From: an uncultured Pseudomonadales bacterium
Lineage (GTDB): Bacteria; Pseudomonadota; Gammaproteobacteria; Pseudomonadales; Cellvibrionaceae
Length of the DNA stretch: 13,195 nucleotides
Direction: 5' to 3'
Assembly (NCBI GenBank): GCA_938048505.1
Contig: CALIUX010000242.1
Span: 1-13,195, forward strand
Positions 6,521-13,195 of this stretch are shown one piece after another. Under the pieces are notes generated by a model, which worked only from the letters and a program-made list of their open reading frames with translations, made no database searches and had not been told where the DNA came from. Both the position numbers and the translations under genes were made by a program. How positions within the stretch are numbered: the first letter of the stretch is position 1; the number at the start of each line of letters is the position of its first letter.

Positions 6521-8638
6521 TCACTCAGCGGCGTCGCCTTCTTTAGGCTCAGGCGCCGGTAATGTTTCTTTGATTGATAATTTAATACGACCGCGATTAT
6601 CAACATCCAAACATTTCACTTTTACCATTTCACCTTCTTTCAGGTAATCTGATACCGCATTAACGCGCTCATGTGCAATTTGTGAGATATGGACTAAGCC
6701 ATCTTTACCCGGCAAGAAGTTAACAAACGCACCAAAATCAACAATGCGTACTACTTTACCTTCGTAAATCTCACCAATCTCTGCTTCAGCAGTAATTGCA
6801 CCGATTTGTTCAATCGCTGCATTTAAACCTTCTGAATCAGAAGCATAAATCTTAACCGTGCCATCATCATCAATATCGATGCTCGCACCGGTCTCTTCGG
6901 TCAAGGCTCGGATCGTTGCTCCACCTTTACCGATGATATCGCGAATCTTATCAGGATCGACCTTAAGCGTATGATACTGCGGAGCAGAATCCGCTAAGTC
7001 GGTACGCGGCGAAGCGATGACTTGGTTCATTTCTGCAAGAATATGCAAACGTGCACTTAAAGCTTGCTCAAGTGCGATATCCATAATCTCTTCGGTAATA
7101 CCTTCGATTTTGATATCCATCTGCAAAGCAGTAATACCGTCCGCTGTACCGGCTACTTTAAAGTCCATATCACCAAGATGATCTTCATCACCTAGAATAT
7201 CAGTTAAAACAGCAAATTTATCGCCTTCTTTAACCAAGCCCATTGCAATACCAGCAACAGGAGCCTTTAAAGGAACACCCGCATCCATCAATGCCAAGCT
7301 GGCACCACAAACAGAAGCCATTGAACTTGAACCATTTGATTCAGTGATTTCACTGACAACACGTACGGTATAAGGGAACTCGTCAGCCGACGGAAGCATT
7401 GCTGCTACACCACGACGCGCCAAGCGACCATGACCAATTTCACGACGACCCGTTGCACCCATACGACCACACTCGCCCACAGAATAGGGAGGGAAGTTGT
7501 AATGGAGCATAAAGTTATCTTTGCGCTCACCTTCGAGTGCATCAATAGTTTGTGCATCACGTGCAGAACCCAATGTTGAAACAACCAACGCTTGCGTTTC
7601 ACCACGAGTAAATAATGCCGAGCCGTGCGCTTTAGGTAAAACACCCACTTCAACATTTAAGCCACGCACGGTCTTGTTGTCACGGCCATCGATACGAGGC
7701 TTGCCATCAACAACTGAAGTACGAACAGTCGATTTTTCTAATTTAGCGAATAATCCGCTCACATCGTCAGCTGAAATCTCGCTCTCTTCGAGCGCTAACT
7801 CAGCAACGGCTTGCGTACGTAACTCACCTAAACGCTCATAACGCTTCGCTTTATCAACAATTTGATAAGCCGCAGCAACCGAATCGCCAAAGGTATCTTG
7901 GATCTTGCTGTAAAGCGCAGTATTGGTTTCTTCTGGCGCCCATTCCCAGCGTGGTTTGCCAGCATCTTTTACCAACTCACCAACTGCTGTCACAATCGCT
8001 TGAAGCTCTTGATGTGCGTATAAAACCGCACCCAGCATGATGTCTTCTGGTAATTCGTTGGCTTCAGACTCAACCATCAAAACGGCATCTTGCGTACCCG
8101 CAACCACCATATCGAGCTCTGATTGCTCAAGAGCAGAATACGTTGGGTTGAGAGAGTAACCGCCGTCTTGGGTATAACCTACGCGTGCGGCACCAATCGG
8201 GCCATTAAATGGAATACCCGAAATAGATAAAGCCGCCGACACACCAATCATTGCACAGATATCGGGATCAACGTTTTTCTCTGCCGAGACAACCGTACAA
8301 ATAACCTGCACTTCATTTAAGAAGCCATTTGGAAAAAGAGGGCGAATAGGACGATCGATCAAACGCGAGGTCAATGTCTCTTTTTCACTTGGGCGTGCTT
8401 CACGCTTAAAGAAGCCACCTGGGATTTTGCCCGCAGAATACGCTTTTTCTTGGTAATGCACAGACAAAGGGAAAAAGTCTTGTCCAGGCTTGGCTTCTTT
8501 TGCGCCAACAACAGTACAGAGTACGCGTGTCTCACCAATACTGGCCAAAACAGCACCAGTAGCTTGACGAGCGATACGCCCGGTTTCGAGCGTGACGGTG
8601 TCATCACCGTATTGAAATTGTTTAATAACAGGATTCAC
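6521..8638 (-). CDS. pnp: Polyribonucleotide nucleotidyltransferase (PNPase)
   Basis: A 705-residue 3'-to-5' exoribonuclease that phosphorolyses RNA to nucleoside diphosphates; it acts as a trimer and in E. coli is part of the RNase E degradosome. Domains in order: first RNase PH domain (about 10-145), the all-helical linker domain (about 240-305), second RNase PH domain (about 320-460 and onward), KH domain with the IIGKGG loop at about 568-573, and S1 domain (about 622-691; [20 protein letters not shown]). Active-site features are present: NGSSSM (435-440) for phosphate binding, and Asp484 and Asp490 in [11 protein letters not shown], equivalent to E. coli Asp486/Asp492. Length is close to the E. 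coli protein (711). The start codon is GTG, preceded by AAGGAT about 8 nt upstream. It is separated from rpsO by a terminator and a long leader, so expression may come from its own promoter or from read-through. Its 3' terminator is at 6431-6463. Confidence 0.99.
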   Translation of the reverse strand: MNPVIKQFQYGDDTVTLETGRIARQATGAVLASIGETRVLCTVVGAKEAKPGQDFFPLSVHYQEKAYSAGKIPGGFFKREARPSEKETLTSRLIDRPIRPLFPNGFLNEVQVICTVVSAEKNVDPDICAMIGVSAALSISGIPFNGPIGAARVGYTQDGGYSLNPTYSALEQSELDMVVAGTQDAVLMVESEANELPEDIMLGAVLYAHQELQAIVTAVGELVKDAGKPRWEWAPEETNTALYSKIQDTFGDSVAAAYQIVDKAKRYERLGELRTQAVAELALEESEISADDVSGLFAKLEKSTVRTSVVDGKPRIDGRDNKTVRGLNVEVGVLPKAHGSALFTRGETQALVVSTLGSARDAQTIDALEGERKDNFMLHYNFPPYSVGECGRMGATGRREIGHGRLARRGVAAMLPSADEFPYTVRVVSEITESNGSSSMASVCGASLALMDAGVPLKAPVAGIAMGLVKEGDKFAVLTDILGDEDHLGDMDFKVAGTADGITALQMDIKIEGITEEIMDIALEQALSARLHILAEMNQVIASPRTDLADSAPQYHTLKVDPDKIRDIIGKGGATIRALTEETGASIDIDDDGTVKIYASDSEGLNAAIEQIGAITAEAEIGEIYEGKVVRIVDFGAFVNFLPGKDGLVHISQIAHERVNAVSDYLKEGEMVKVKCLDVDNRGRIKLSIKETLPAPEPKEGDAAE

Positions 8639-8780
8639 TATTTTTTATCCTTTTTTCTTTTCAAACTAATTTTATATTTAACATTAAAACTATTGATTTA
8701 CTGGTGACATCTTACTGCTTGCACTTTTTACTTCATGTTCTTTCATGCTTGTGATTACGCGTTCACGCTATCTGCTCTAT

Positions 8781-8830
8781 TGATTAGCAATATGCTGATA
8801 GCTTATGCGCTTTTCAATATCAGCTAATCA
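8781..8830 (-). promoter_or_regulatory. Imperfect hairpin in the pnp leader, candidate RNase III/PNPase control element
   Basis: On the minus strand TGATTAG (8830-8824) pairs with CTAATCA (8787-8781), and immediately inside it CTGATA (8823-8818) pairs with TATCAG (8800-8795). The 5' side is continuous, while the 3' side has a 7-nt bulge (CATATTG), giving 13 pairs around a 17-nt loop. It lies about 145 nt upstream of the pnp start codon. Its regulatory role is inferred by analogy with E. coli. Confidence 0.4.
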
Positions 8831-8891
8831 CATAGACATGAAATAAACAAAAGCCGAAGACGAAGGCATTATTCGATTCAGCCAACTTTTA

Positions 8892-8982
8892 TTAAAACTA
8901 TTACAACCGCTATTAAAGCAGTTATTAAAAAACGACTTAAAAAAACCGTTTAAAACAACTCGTTAAAGCAATCGAATTAAAA
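8892..8982. repeat. Quasi-periodic TTAAA array
   Basis: TTAA(A) occurs at 8892, 8913, 8925, 8937, 8950, 8963 and 8977, so most spacings are 12-14 bases, with degenerate intervening sequence often containing CG or GC. It may be a decayed short tandem repeat or simple-sequence drift. It lies between the rpsO terminator and the pnp leader hairpin. Confidence 0.35.
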
Positions 8983-9060
8983 TGGCCGAACAATAATCTA
9001 ATAACAGCCTGCAACATCAACTAAAAAAACGGCTAAAAGAACTCACTAGAACAACTCACT

Positions 9061-9096
9061 AAAAAACAAAAGTGCCCGCAATTGCGGGCACTTTTG
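9061..9096 (-). terminator. Strong rho-independent terminator after rpsO
   Basis: A perfect 30-base palindrome (9067-9096), with a 13-bp stem CAAAAGTGCCCGC and AATT loop, has a GC-rich core. On the minus strand it is followed by six Ts (9066-9061). It begins 13 bases past the rpsO stop, matching the position of the rpsO t1 attenuator in E. coli. It should cut most transcription before pnp. Confidence 0.95.
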
Positions 9097-9108
9097 ATAA
9101 AGCACATC

Positions 9109-9378
9109 TTAACGACGTAAACCCAATTTTTGGATCAACGCTGAATAGCGGCTGGTGTCTTTAGACTTAAGGTAATCCAACAACTTACGACGCTGGTTTA
9201 CCATGCGAATCAAACCACGACGAGAGTGGTGATCCTGCTTATTGCCTTCAAAGTGACCTTGCAACTTGTTGATGTTTGCTGTTAACAACGCAACTTGCAC
9301 TTCAGGTGAACCTGTATCACCTTCTGCTTGTTGGTTTTCTTTAACAATTACTGCTTTTTCTTGAGCACTGAGTGCCAT
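9109..9378 (-). CDS. rpsO: 30S ribosomal protein S15
   Basis: An 89-residue protein, the usual S15 length, that binds the 16S rRNA central-domain three-way junction early in 30S assembly and also contacts the large subunit. Family hallmarks are [19 protein letters not shown] (about 22-40), the [21 protein letters not shown] stretch (about 50-70, with the RNA-contacting His-His-Ser-Arg-Arg), and the C-terminal [10 protein letters not shown] strong AGAGGAT ribosome site precedes ATG at 9378. Between them AGGA (9386-9389) can pair with TCCT (9379-9382) immediately before the ATG, a small hairpin that could hide the ribosome site. The gene follows truB after a 168-nt structured leader and ends at a strong terminator, so it can be an independent unit within the operon. 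Confidence 0.99.
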   Translation of the reverse strand: MALSAQEKAVIVKENQQAEGDTGSPEVQVALLTANINKLQGHFEGNKQDHHSRRGLIRMVNQRRKLLDYLKSKDTSRYSALIQKLGLRR

Positions 9379-9504
9379 AGGAATATCCTCTTAATTTATT
9401 AAAAAATATGCACCCTTTGATGTAATGACACACCAAAGGGAAATACGCGGCCTAACCATGCATATTGACAGTTAGGTCGGTTTGCTGAGCACAAGGCCAG
9501 CAAA
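9379..9504 (-). promoter_or_regulatory. Structured rpsO leader, candidate S15 autoregulatory pseudoknot
   Basis: Three hairpins are visible on the minus strand. The first is TTTGCTG/CAGCAAA (9504-9498 with 9487-9481). The second is CCTAAC/GTTAGG (9476-9471 with 9456-9451), loop 9470-9457. The third is a 12-bp hairpin allowing G-U pairs (9440-9429 with 9424-9413), with CCCTTTG/CAAAGGG at its base and a 4-nt loop. The second loop contains AATATGCA (9466-9459 region), exactly complementary to TGCATATT (9412-9405) just after hairpin three, which would form a long-range pseudoknot near the ribosome site. In E. coli S15 represses its own translation by binding a leader pseudoknot; whether this leader is the equivalent is inferred. 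Confidence 0.55.
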
Positions 9505-9536
9505 ACTGGGACTTTGATAACGCATTGAATAACTTT

Positions 9537-9565
9537 GTTATAAGGCTTAGTTATAGACAACTAAA
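9537..9565 (-). promoter_or_regulatory. Possible rpsO promoter overlapping the end of truB
   Basis: On the minus strand TATAAC (9542-9537, five of six matches to the -10 consensus) lies 17 bases after TTTAGT (9565-9560), a weak -35. A start near 9530 would include all three leader hairpins. E. coli rpsO also has its own promoter in this position. The weak -35 keeps this tentative. Confidence 0.3.
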
Positions 9566-10488
9566 CGCTTAGGAGCAATGCGTGAATTTTCAGAAACTTC
9601 TGCAACGCCTAAAAACTGATCATCTTCGCTGCGAACGCGCACTTTAGCACCTTGTTCAGCGACTTGATAGAGATTATCGACAGCAACCGGATTACCACGA
9701 CAAAAGTAATGAGCGCGGTCTTCAGTTATAACAATTTGTGGAATATCGCTAATTGTTGCATCAACAGGCGCCAAGAGCTCATCGAGTACATCGGGTGAAT
9801 TTTCACCTTTATGTGCCTCTAATGACTCCAAAGTGACCATATTGCTTTCATCAAACGCGCCGGCTTTTGTACGGTGAAGCATGGATACATGCCCACCAAT
9901 GCCCAAAGATTCACCCACATCCTGCGCTAAGCTACGAATGTAAGTACCTTTACTGCACGATACTTCCACATCGACCTCAGGGTGCTCACCTAAACGAATA
10001 TCCAGTACAGTAATCGCATAGATTGTAATGGGGCGAGCTTTGCGCTCAACTTCTTTGCCTTCGCGAGCAAGCTTATAAAGGGGTTGCCCTTCAAACTTTA
10101 GGGCCGAGACCATTGGTGGTACTTGCTCAATATCACCTTGAAAACTCAAAACAGCCGAACGTATTTGCGCTTCTGTTAAATCCGAGCCGCTACGCCGGCT
10201 TAGCTCTTCGCCTTCGGAGTCTAATGTTGAGGTATTAACCCCCAAAGTAAATGTGCTGCGATAGGCTTTATCTGCATCAAGGAGGTATTGAGAAAATTTG
10301 GTTGCTTCACCAAAACAGAGAGGCAAAACGCCCGTTGCTAACGGGTCAAGTGCGCCAGTATGGCCTGCACGGTTTGCATCAAAGAGATAACGGGCACGCT
10401 GCAATGCCTGATTAGATGATAAGCCTTGCGGCTTATATAAGACGAGTACGCCATGAACGGCGCGACCACTTTTACGGCGTCGACCCAA
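9547..10488 (-). CDS. truB: tRNA pseudouridine(55) synthase TruB
   Basis: A 313-residue enzyme, close to the E. coli length of 314, that converts U55 to pseudouridine in the T-loop of most tRNAs and also helps tRNA fold. The catalytic motif GHTGALDPLATG carries the nucleophile Asp48. Other TruB signatures are LYKPQGLSSNQALQRAR (about 17-33), GEATKFSQYLLDADKAYR (about 60-77), CSKGTYIRSLAQDVG (about 178-192) and a C-terminal PUA-like domain (about 255-313) ending in APKRLVVYN. The start codon is TTG, two bases after the rbfA stop; AGAGGG inside the end of rbfA lies about 6 nt before it. The conserved GRRRKSGR N-terminus begins right after this codon, which supports the choice. Translation is probably coupled to rbfA. 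An rpsO promoter may lie inside its 3' end. Confidence 0.98.
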   Translation of the reverse strand: MGRRRKSGRAVHGVLVLYKPQGLSSNQALQRARYLFDANRAGHTGALDPLATGVLPLCFGEATKFSQYLLDADKAYRSTFTLGVNTSTLDSEGEELSRRSGSDLTEAQIRSAVLSFQGDIEQVPPMVSALKFEGQPLYKLAREGKEVERKARPITIYAITVLDIRLGEHPEVDVEVSCSKGTYIRSLAQDVGESLGIGGHVSMLHRTKAGAFDESNMVTLESLEAHKGENSPDVLDELLAPVDATISDIPQIVITEDRAHYFCRGNPVAVDNLYQVAEQGAKVRVRSEDDQFLGVAEVSENSRIAPKRLVVYN

Positions 10489-10490
10489 GG

Positions 10491-10901
10491 TTAACCCTCT
10501 TTCGGCGCAATATCAGAGTCATCAGTTTGTGATGGCTGCTTAGATTGGTCGCTGGCAACGGCTTTATCAATTAGGCTGCTTAAAGCTTGGCCTTGGTGAG
10601 CGGTCACATCGTAAAAGAATTGCAGTTTAGGCGTTGTGCGCATGGTCATTTCTTTACTCATAAGCGTACGCAGGAAACCGGCGGCTTTATTGAGTATGGC
10701 AACGGCTTGCTCACAAGCATCGGCTTCTGCACCCACAACCGTGATGTAGACTTTTGCCATTGAGAGATCGCGTGCAACATCCACATCATTGATATTTACC
10801 ATACCAACACGTGGGTCACGAATCTCTGAAGGGATCAATTGACTGAGTAGCCGCTGCACTGCATCGGCTACACGATCTGAACGCGTAAATTCTCTAGCCA
10901 T
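10491..10901 (-). CDS. rbfA: 30S ribosome-binding factor RbfA
   Basis: A 136-residue assembly factor with a single type II KH-like fold that binds the 30S subunit near helix 1 of 16S rRNA and assists late 5'-end maturation; loss in E. coli gives cold sensitivity. Characteristic segments are REFTRSDRVADAVQRLLSQL (about 3-22), IRDPRVGMVNINDVDVARDL (about 27-46), KVYITVVG, and the FLRTLMSKEMTMRTTPKL stretch (about 77-94) before FFYDVT. The last 15-20 residues are a polar, probably disordered tail. It starts 33 bases after infB, with only a weak GAGA ribosome site, and ends two bases before the TTG of truB. This order is conserved in gammaproteobacteria. Confidence 0.98.
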   Translation of the reverse strand: MAREFTRSDRVADAVQRLLSQLIPSEIRDPRVGMVNINDVDVARDLSMAKVYITVVGAEADACEQAVAILNKAAGFLRTLMSKEMTMRTTPKLQFFYDVTAHQGQALSSLIDKAVASDQSKQPSQTDDSDIAPKEG

Positions 10902-10934
10902 AAAATTCTCTAGTGAAAAGGCAGCAACGCAAGC

Positions 10935-13195
10935 TTATAGCTCACGCGCAACCTCTTTCACATCAAAGACTTCGATCTGGTCACCGACTTTTACATCGTA
11001 GTTTTTCACACCGATACCACACTCCATACCGTTGCGAACTTCGCCAACATCATCTTTAAAACGACGTAACGATTCCAGTTCACCTTCAAAGATCACTACA
11101 TTGTCACGCAATACACGAATAGGCTTATTACGGTAAACCGTACCTTCCGTTACCATACAGCCCGCAACTTGCCCGAACTTCGGCGAACGGAAGACTTCGC
11201 GCACATCGGCTATGCCAACAATTTCTTCAACACGCTCAGGCGCCAACATGCCACTGAGTGCCGCTTTCACTTCATCAATTAACTGATAGATGATGCTGTA
11301 GTAGCGTAATTCTATTGACTCACGGTTAGCTAAGTTACGTGCACTGGCATCGGCACGTACATTAAAGCCAATCACAATGGCACCTGACGTTAACGCTAAG
11401 TTGATATCGTTCTCTGTGATACCACCTACACCGTCGCCAACAATATTGACTTCAACTTCTTCATTACCCATATCAAGCAATGCAGCAGAGATAGCTTCAA
11501 GTGAACCACGCACATCCGTTTTGAGAACAATGGGGAGGATCTTCTTCTCACCTGATTCGCCCATATTGGCAAACATATTCTCAAGTTTAGCCGCTTGCTG
11601 ACGAGATAAGCGCTCTTGACGCTCTTTTTCAGCACGGAATTCAGAGACTTCTCGTGCTTTTCGCTCATCAGGCACAACACCAAATTCATCACCCGCCTCA
11701 GGCGCTGAGGCCAAACCGAGTATTTCTACTGGTGTTGAAGGACCTGCTTCAGTAACTTTTTCACCGCGCTCATTGCTCATTGCACGAATACGACCAAAGC
11801 TTTGACCTGCAAGTAAGATATCGCCACTGCGAAGCTCACCAGCCTGAACCAGTAAAGTCGCTACCACACCACGGCCTTTTTCCATACGTGATTCAATCAC
11901 AACACCACGCGCTGGCACGCCGACTTCAGCTTTAAGCTCAAGAATTTCGGCTTGCAGTGCAACGGCTTCGAGCAATTGCTCAATGCCTTGCCCTGTATGA
12001 GCAGACACTTGAATAAATTGTGTATCACCGCCCCAATCTTCAGGCACAACACCTTTTGCTACTAATTCGTTTTTAACACGATCAGGGTCAGCTGATTCTT
12101 TATCACACTTATTGATTGCAACAACCAACGGCACGCCCGCCGCTTTAGCATGCTGAATAGCTTCTTCTGTCTGTGGCATAACACCATCATCAGCCGCAAC
12201 AACCAAGATCACAACATCTGTACACTGTGCACCACGCGCACGCATCGCTGTAAACGCGGCGTGACCTGGCGTATCAAGAAAAGCCAGCTCACCCTGACTA
12301 GTTGGTACACGGTATGCACCGATGTGCTGAGTAATCCCGCCAGCTTCACCCGAGGCGACTTTAGCCTTACGAATATAATCCAGTAAAGATGTCTTACCGT
12401 GATCAACATGGCCCATAACCGTAACGATAGCCGAGCGCGCAACTTCGCTACCCGTGCTCGCTTGCATGATCTCTTCTTGGAAAGCTTCTTCTAATGCATC
12501 TGAGCTAACCAAAACAGGGTTATGACCTAACTCTTCTACGATCAACTGTGCCGTATCTTGATCAATACTTTGGTTGAGAGTCGCCATAGTGCCCATTTTC
12601 ATGAGCTGCTTAACCACTTCACCGCCTTTGATATTCATGCGCTGAGCGAGTTCTGATACAACAATCGACTCAGGTATTTTTACATCATGCACGACTTTAC
12701 CTGCAGGCTTCTTAAAGCCGTGTTTGTTTGCAATTTTAATGACTTTACGTTCAGAGCGACGGCCTTTTTTACGCGAGCCGCCATTACCACGCTCTTCATC
12801 AAGTTCATCAAGATAGCTTAACGCAGCGGCACCTTTCTTAGGCACTGGCACATCGGCTTTCTTAATCGCTTTACCGGCTTTCTTGTTGTGCTTTTTGGGC
12901 GCATCTTCTGGCTCATCAGTTGCCACAACTTTTTTCTTGCCGTATTTATGCTTTTCGTTTTCAACTTTCTTAGCCAGTTCTTCAGGTGAAGTAACTGAAG
13001 GCGTTGCGTTCGCCTTAGGTGCTGCAGCTTTAGGCTTTTTCGCTTTTTCGGCTGCTTTCGCTTTTTCGGCCTCTAAGCGTTCACGCTTACGTTCTGCTTC
13101 GATACGCTCTTCTTCCGCTTTTACTTTACGGCGTGCTAAGGCAGCTTGGCGTAAAATTTCGGCATCATCAACAAAGCTATAGCGCGAGGGCTCAG
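10935..13195 (-). CDS. infB: Translation initiation factor IF-2, N-terminal part outside the window
   Basis: About 752 codons are visible, the frame running off the right edge without a start; E. coli IF2 has 890 residues, so roughly 100-150 are missing. IF2 is the GTPase that brings fMet-tRNA to the 30S subunit and promotes subunit joining. The visible N-terminus (13193 to about 12930) is a charged Lys/Glu/Ala coiled-coil linker, typical of the variable region. An IF2_N-type helical domain follows ([20 protein letters not shown], about 12670-12600). Then comes the G domain: P-loop GHVDHGKT (about 12413-12390), [10 protein letters not shown] switch, DTPGH (about 12275), NKCD (about 12113) and SAHTGQGI. 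Domains II to IV continue to [16 protein letters not shown] at 12926 in the linker is internal and not the true start. It is the first visible gene of the operon. Confidence 0.98.
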   Translation of the reverse strand, partial: EPSRYSFVDDAEILRQAALARRKVKAEEERIEAERKRERLEAEKAKAAEKAKKPKAAAPKANATPSVTSPEELAKKVENEKHKYGKKKVVATDEPEDAPKKHNKKAGKAIKKADVPVPKKGAAALSYLDELDEERGNGGSRKKGRRSERKVIKIANKHGFKKPAGKVVHDVKIPESIVVSELAQRMNIKGGEVVKQLMKMGTMATLNQSIDQDTAQLIVEELGHNPVLVSSDALEEAFQEEIMQASTGSEVARSAIVTVMGHVDHGKTSLLDYIRKAKVASGEAGGITQHIGAYRVPTSQGELAFLDTPGHAAFTAMRARGAQCTDVVILVVAADDGVMPQTEEAIQHAKAAGVPLVVAINKCDKESADPDRVKNELVAKGVVPEDWGGDTQFIQVSAHTGQGIEQLLEAVALQAEILELKAEVGVPARGVVIESRMEKGRGVVATLLVQAGELRSGDILLAGQSFGRIRAMSNERGEKVTEAGPSTPVEILGLASAPEAGDEFGVVPDERKAREVSEFRAEKERQERLSRQQAAKLENMFANMGESGEKKILPIVLKTDVRGSLEAISAALLDMGNEEVEVNIVGDGVGGITENDINLALTSGAIVIGFNVRADASARNLANRESIELRYYSIIYQLIDEVKAALSGMLAPERVEEIVGIADVREVFRSPKFGQVAGCMVTEGTVYRNKPIRVLRDNVVIFEGELESLRRFKDDVGEVRNGMECGIGVKNYDVKVGDQIEVFDVKEVAREL

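Larger units (their letters stand above)
8639..9060 (-). other. pnp 5' leader / rpsO-pnp intergenic region
   Basis: A 470-base gap between pnp and rpsO contains no open frame worth calling. Moving toward pnp it holds the rpsO terminator, an A/T-rich segment with recurring TTAAA (8892-8982), an imperfect hairpin (8781-8830), and an AT-rich stretch with the ribosome site (8648-8652). In E. coli the equivalent gap carries the pnp promoter and an RNase III-cleaved leader hairpin used for PNPase autocontrol. A pnp promoter is expected here, but no box pair was convincing. Confidence 0.6.

Noticed and set aside
10935..12926. GTG at 12926 as the start of IF2
   Set aside because: The same frame stays open to the window edge and encodes the charged linker expected upstream, so the true start lies outside the window.
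1..13195. CRISPR array, tRNA, rRNA, insertion sequence or phage attachment site
   Set aside because: No regularly spaced exact repeats, cloverleaf sequences, transposase motifs or terminal repeats were found on either strand.

Overview
The window carries the distal half of the classic gammaproteobacterial translation and RNA-decay operon on the minus strand (infB-rbfA-truB-rpsO-pnp, read from right to left). A gene-poor stretch with one plus-strand secreted orphan protein follows, then a minus-strand qmcA-nfeD membrane pair, then the 5' part of a large lipoprotein gene cut by the left edge. Gene order, protein lengths and motifs point to a gammaproteobacterium of moderate to low GC. The lipoprotein style and long AT-rich spacers would suit a marine lineage such as Cellvibrionales, but that placement is a guess.

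Right to left: infB (13195-10935, 5' end outside the window), rbfA (10901-10491) and truB (10488-9547) are nearly contiguous, and truB starts with TTG two bases after the rbfA stop. A structured 168-nt leader precedes rpsO (9378-9109). A strong intrinsic terminator (9061-9096) and a 470-nt leader with an imperfect hairpin and a quasi-periodic TTAAA array separate rpsO from pnp (8638-6521, GTG start). A second intrinsic terminator (6431-6463) closes the operon. IF2, RbfA and TruB serve translation initiation, 30S maturation and tRNA modification; S15 is an early 30S assembly protein; PNPase degrades RNA. In E. coli both S15 and PNPase repress their own mRNAs, and both leaders here have structure that could serve that purpose.

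Left of the operon, 5079-6365 on the plus strand encodes an unrecognised protein with a signal peptide and four cysteines in its mature part. It is convergent with pnp. From 3878 to 5078 there is no convincing gene; one small ORF (4344-4625) carries a short discoidin-like stretch and may be a remnant. qmcA (3877-2936) and the NfeD-family gene (2936-2469) overlap by one base (TAATG). Two inverted repeats lie between nfeD and the next gene. From 2198 to the left edge runs an open lipoprotein frame of more than 730 codons, with a clear lipobox and a carboxypeptidase-regulatory-like segment.

No rRNA, tRNA, insertion sequence or CRISPR array was seen. The most interesting elements are the candidate rpsO leader pseudoknot, the pnp leader structure, and the two large unassigned envelope proteins.
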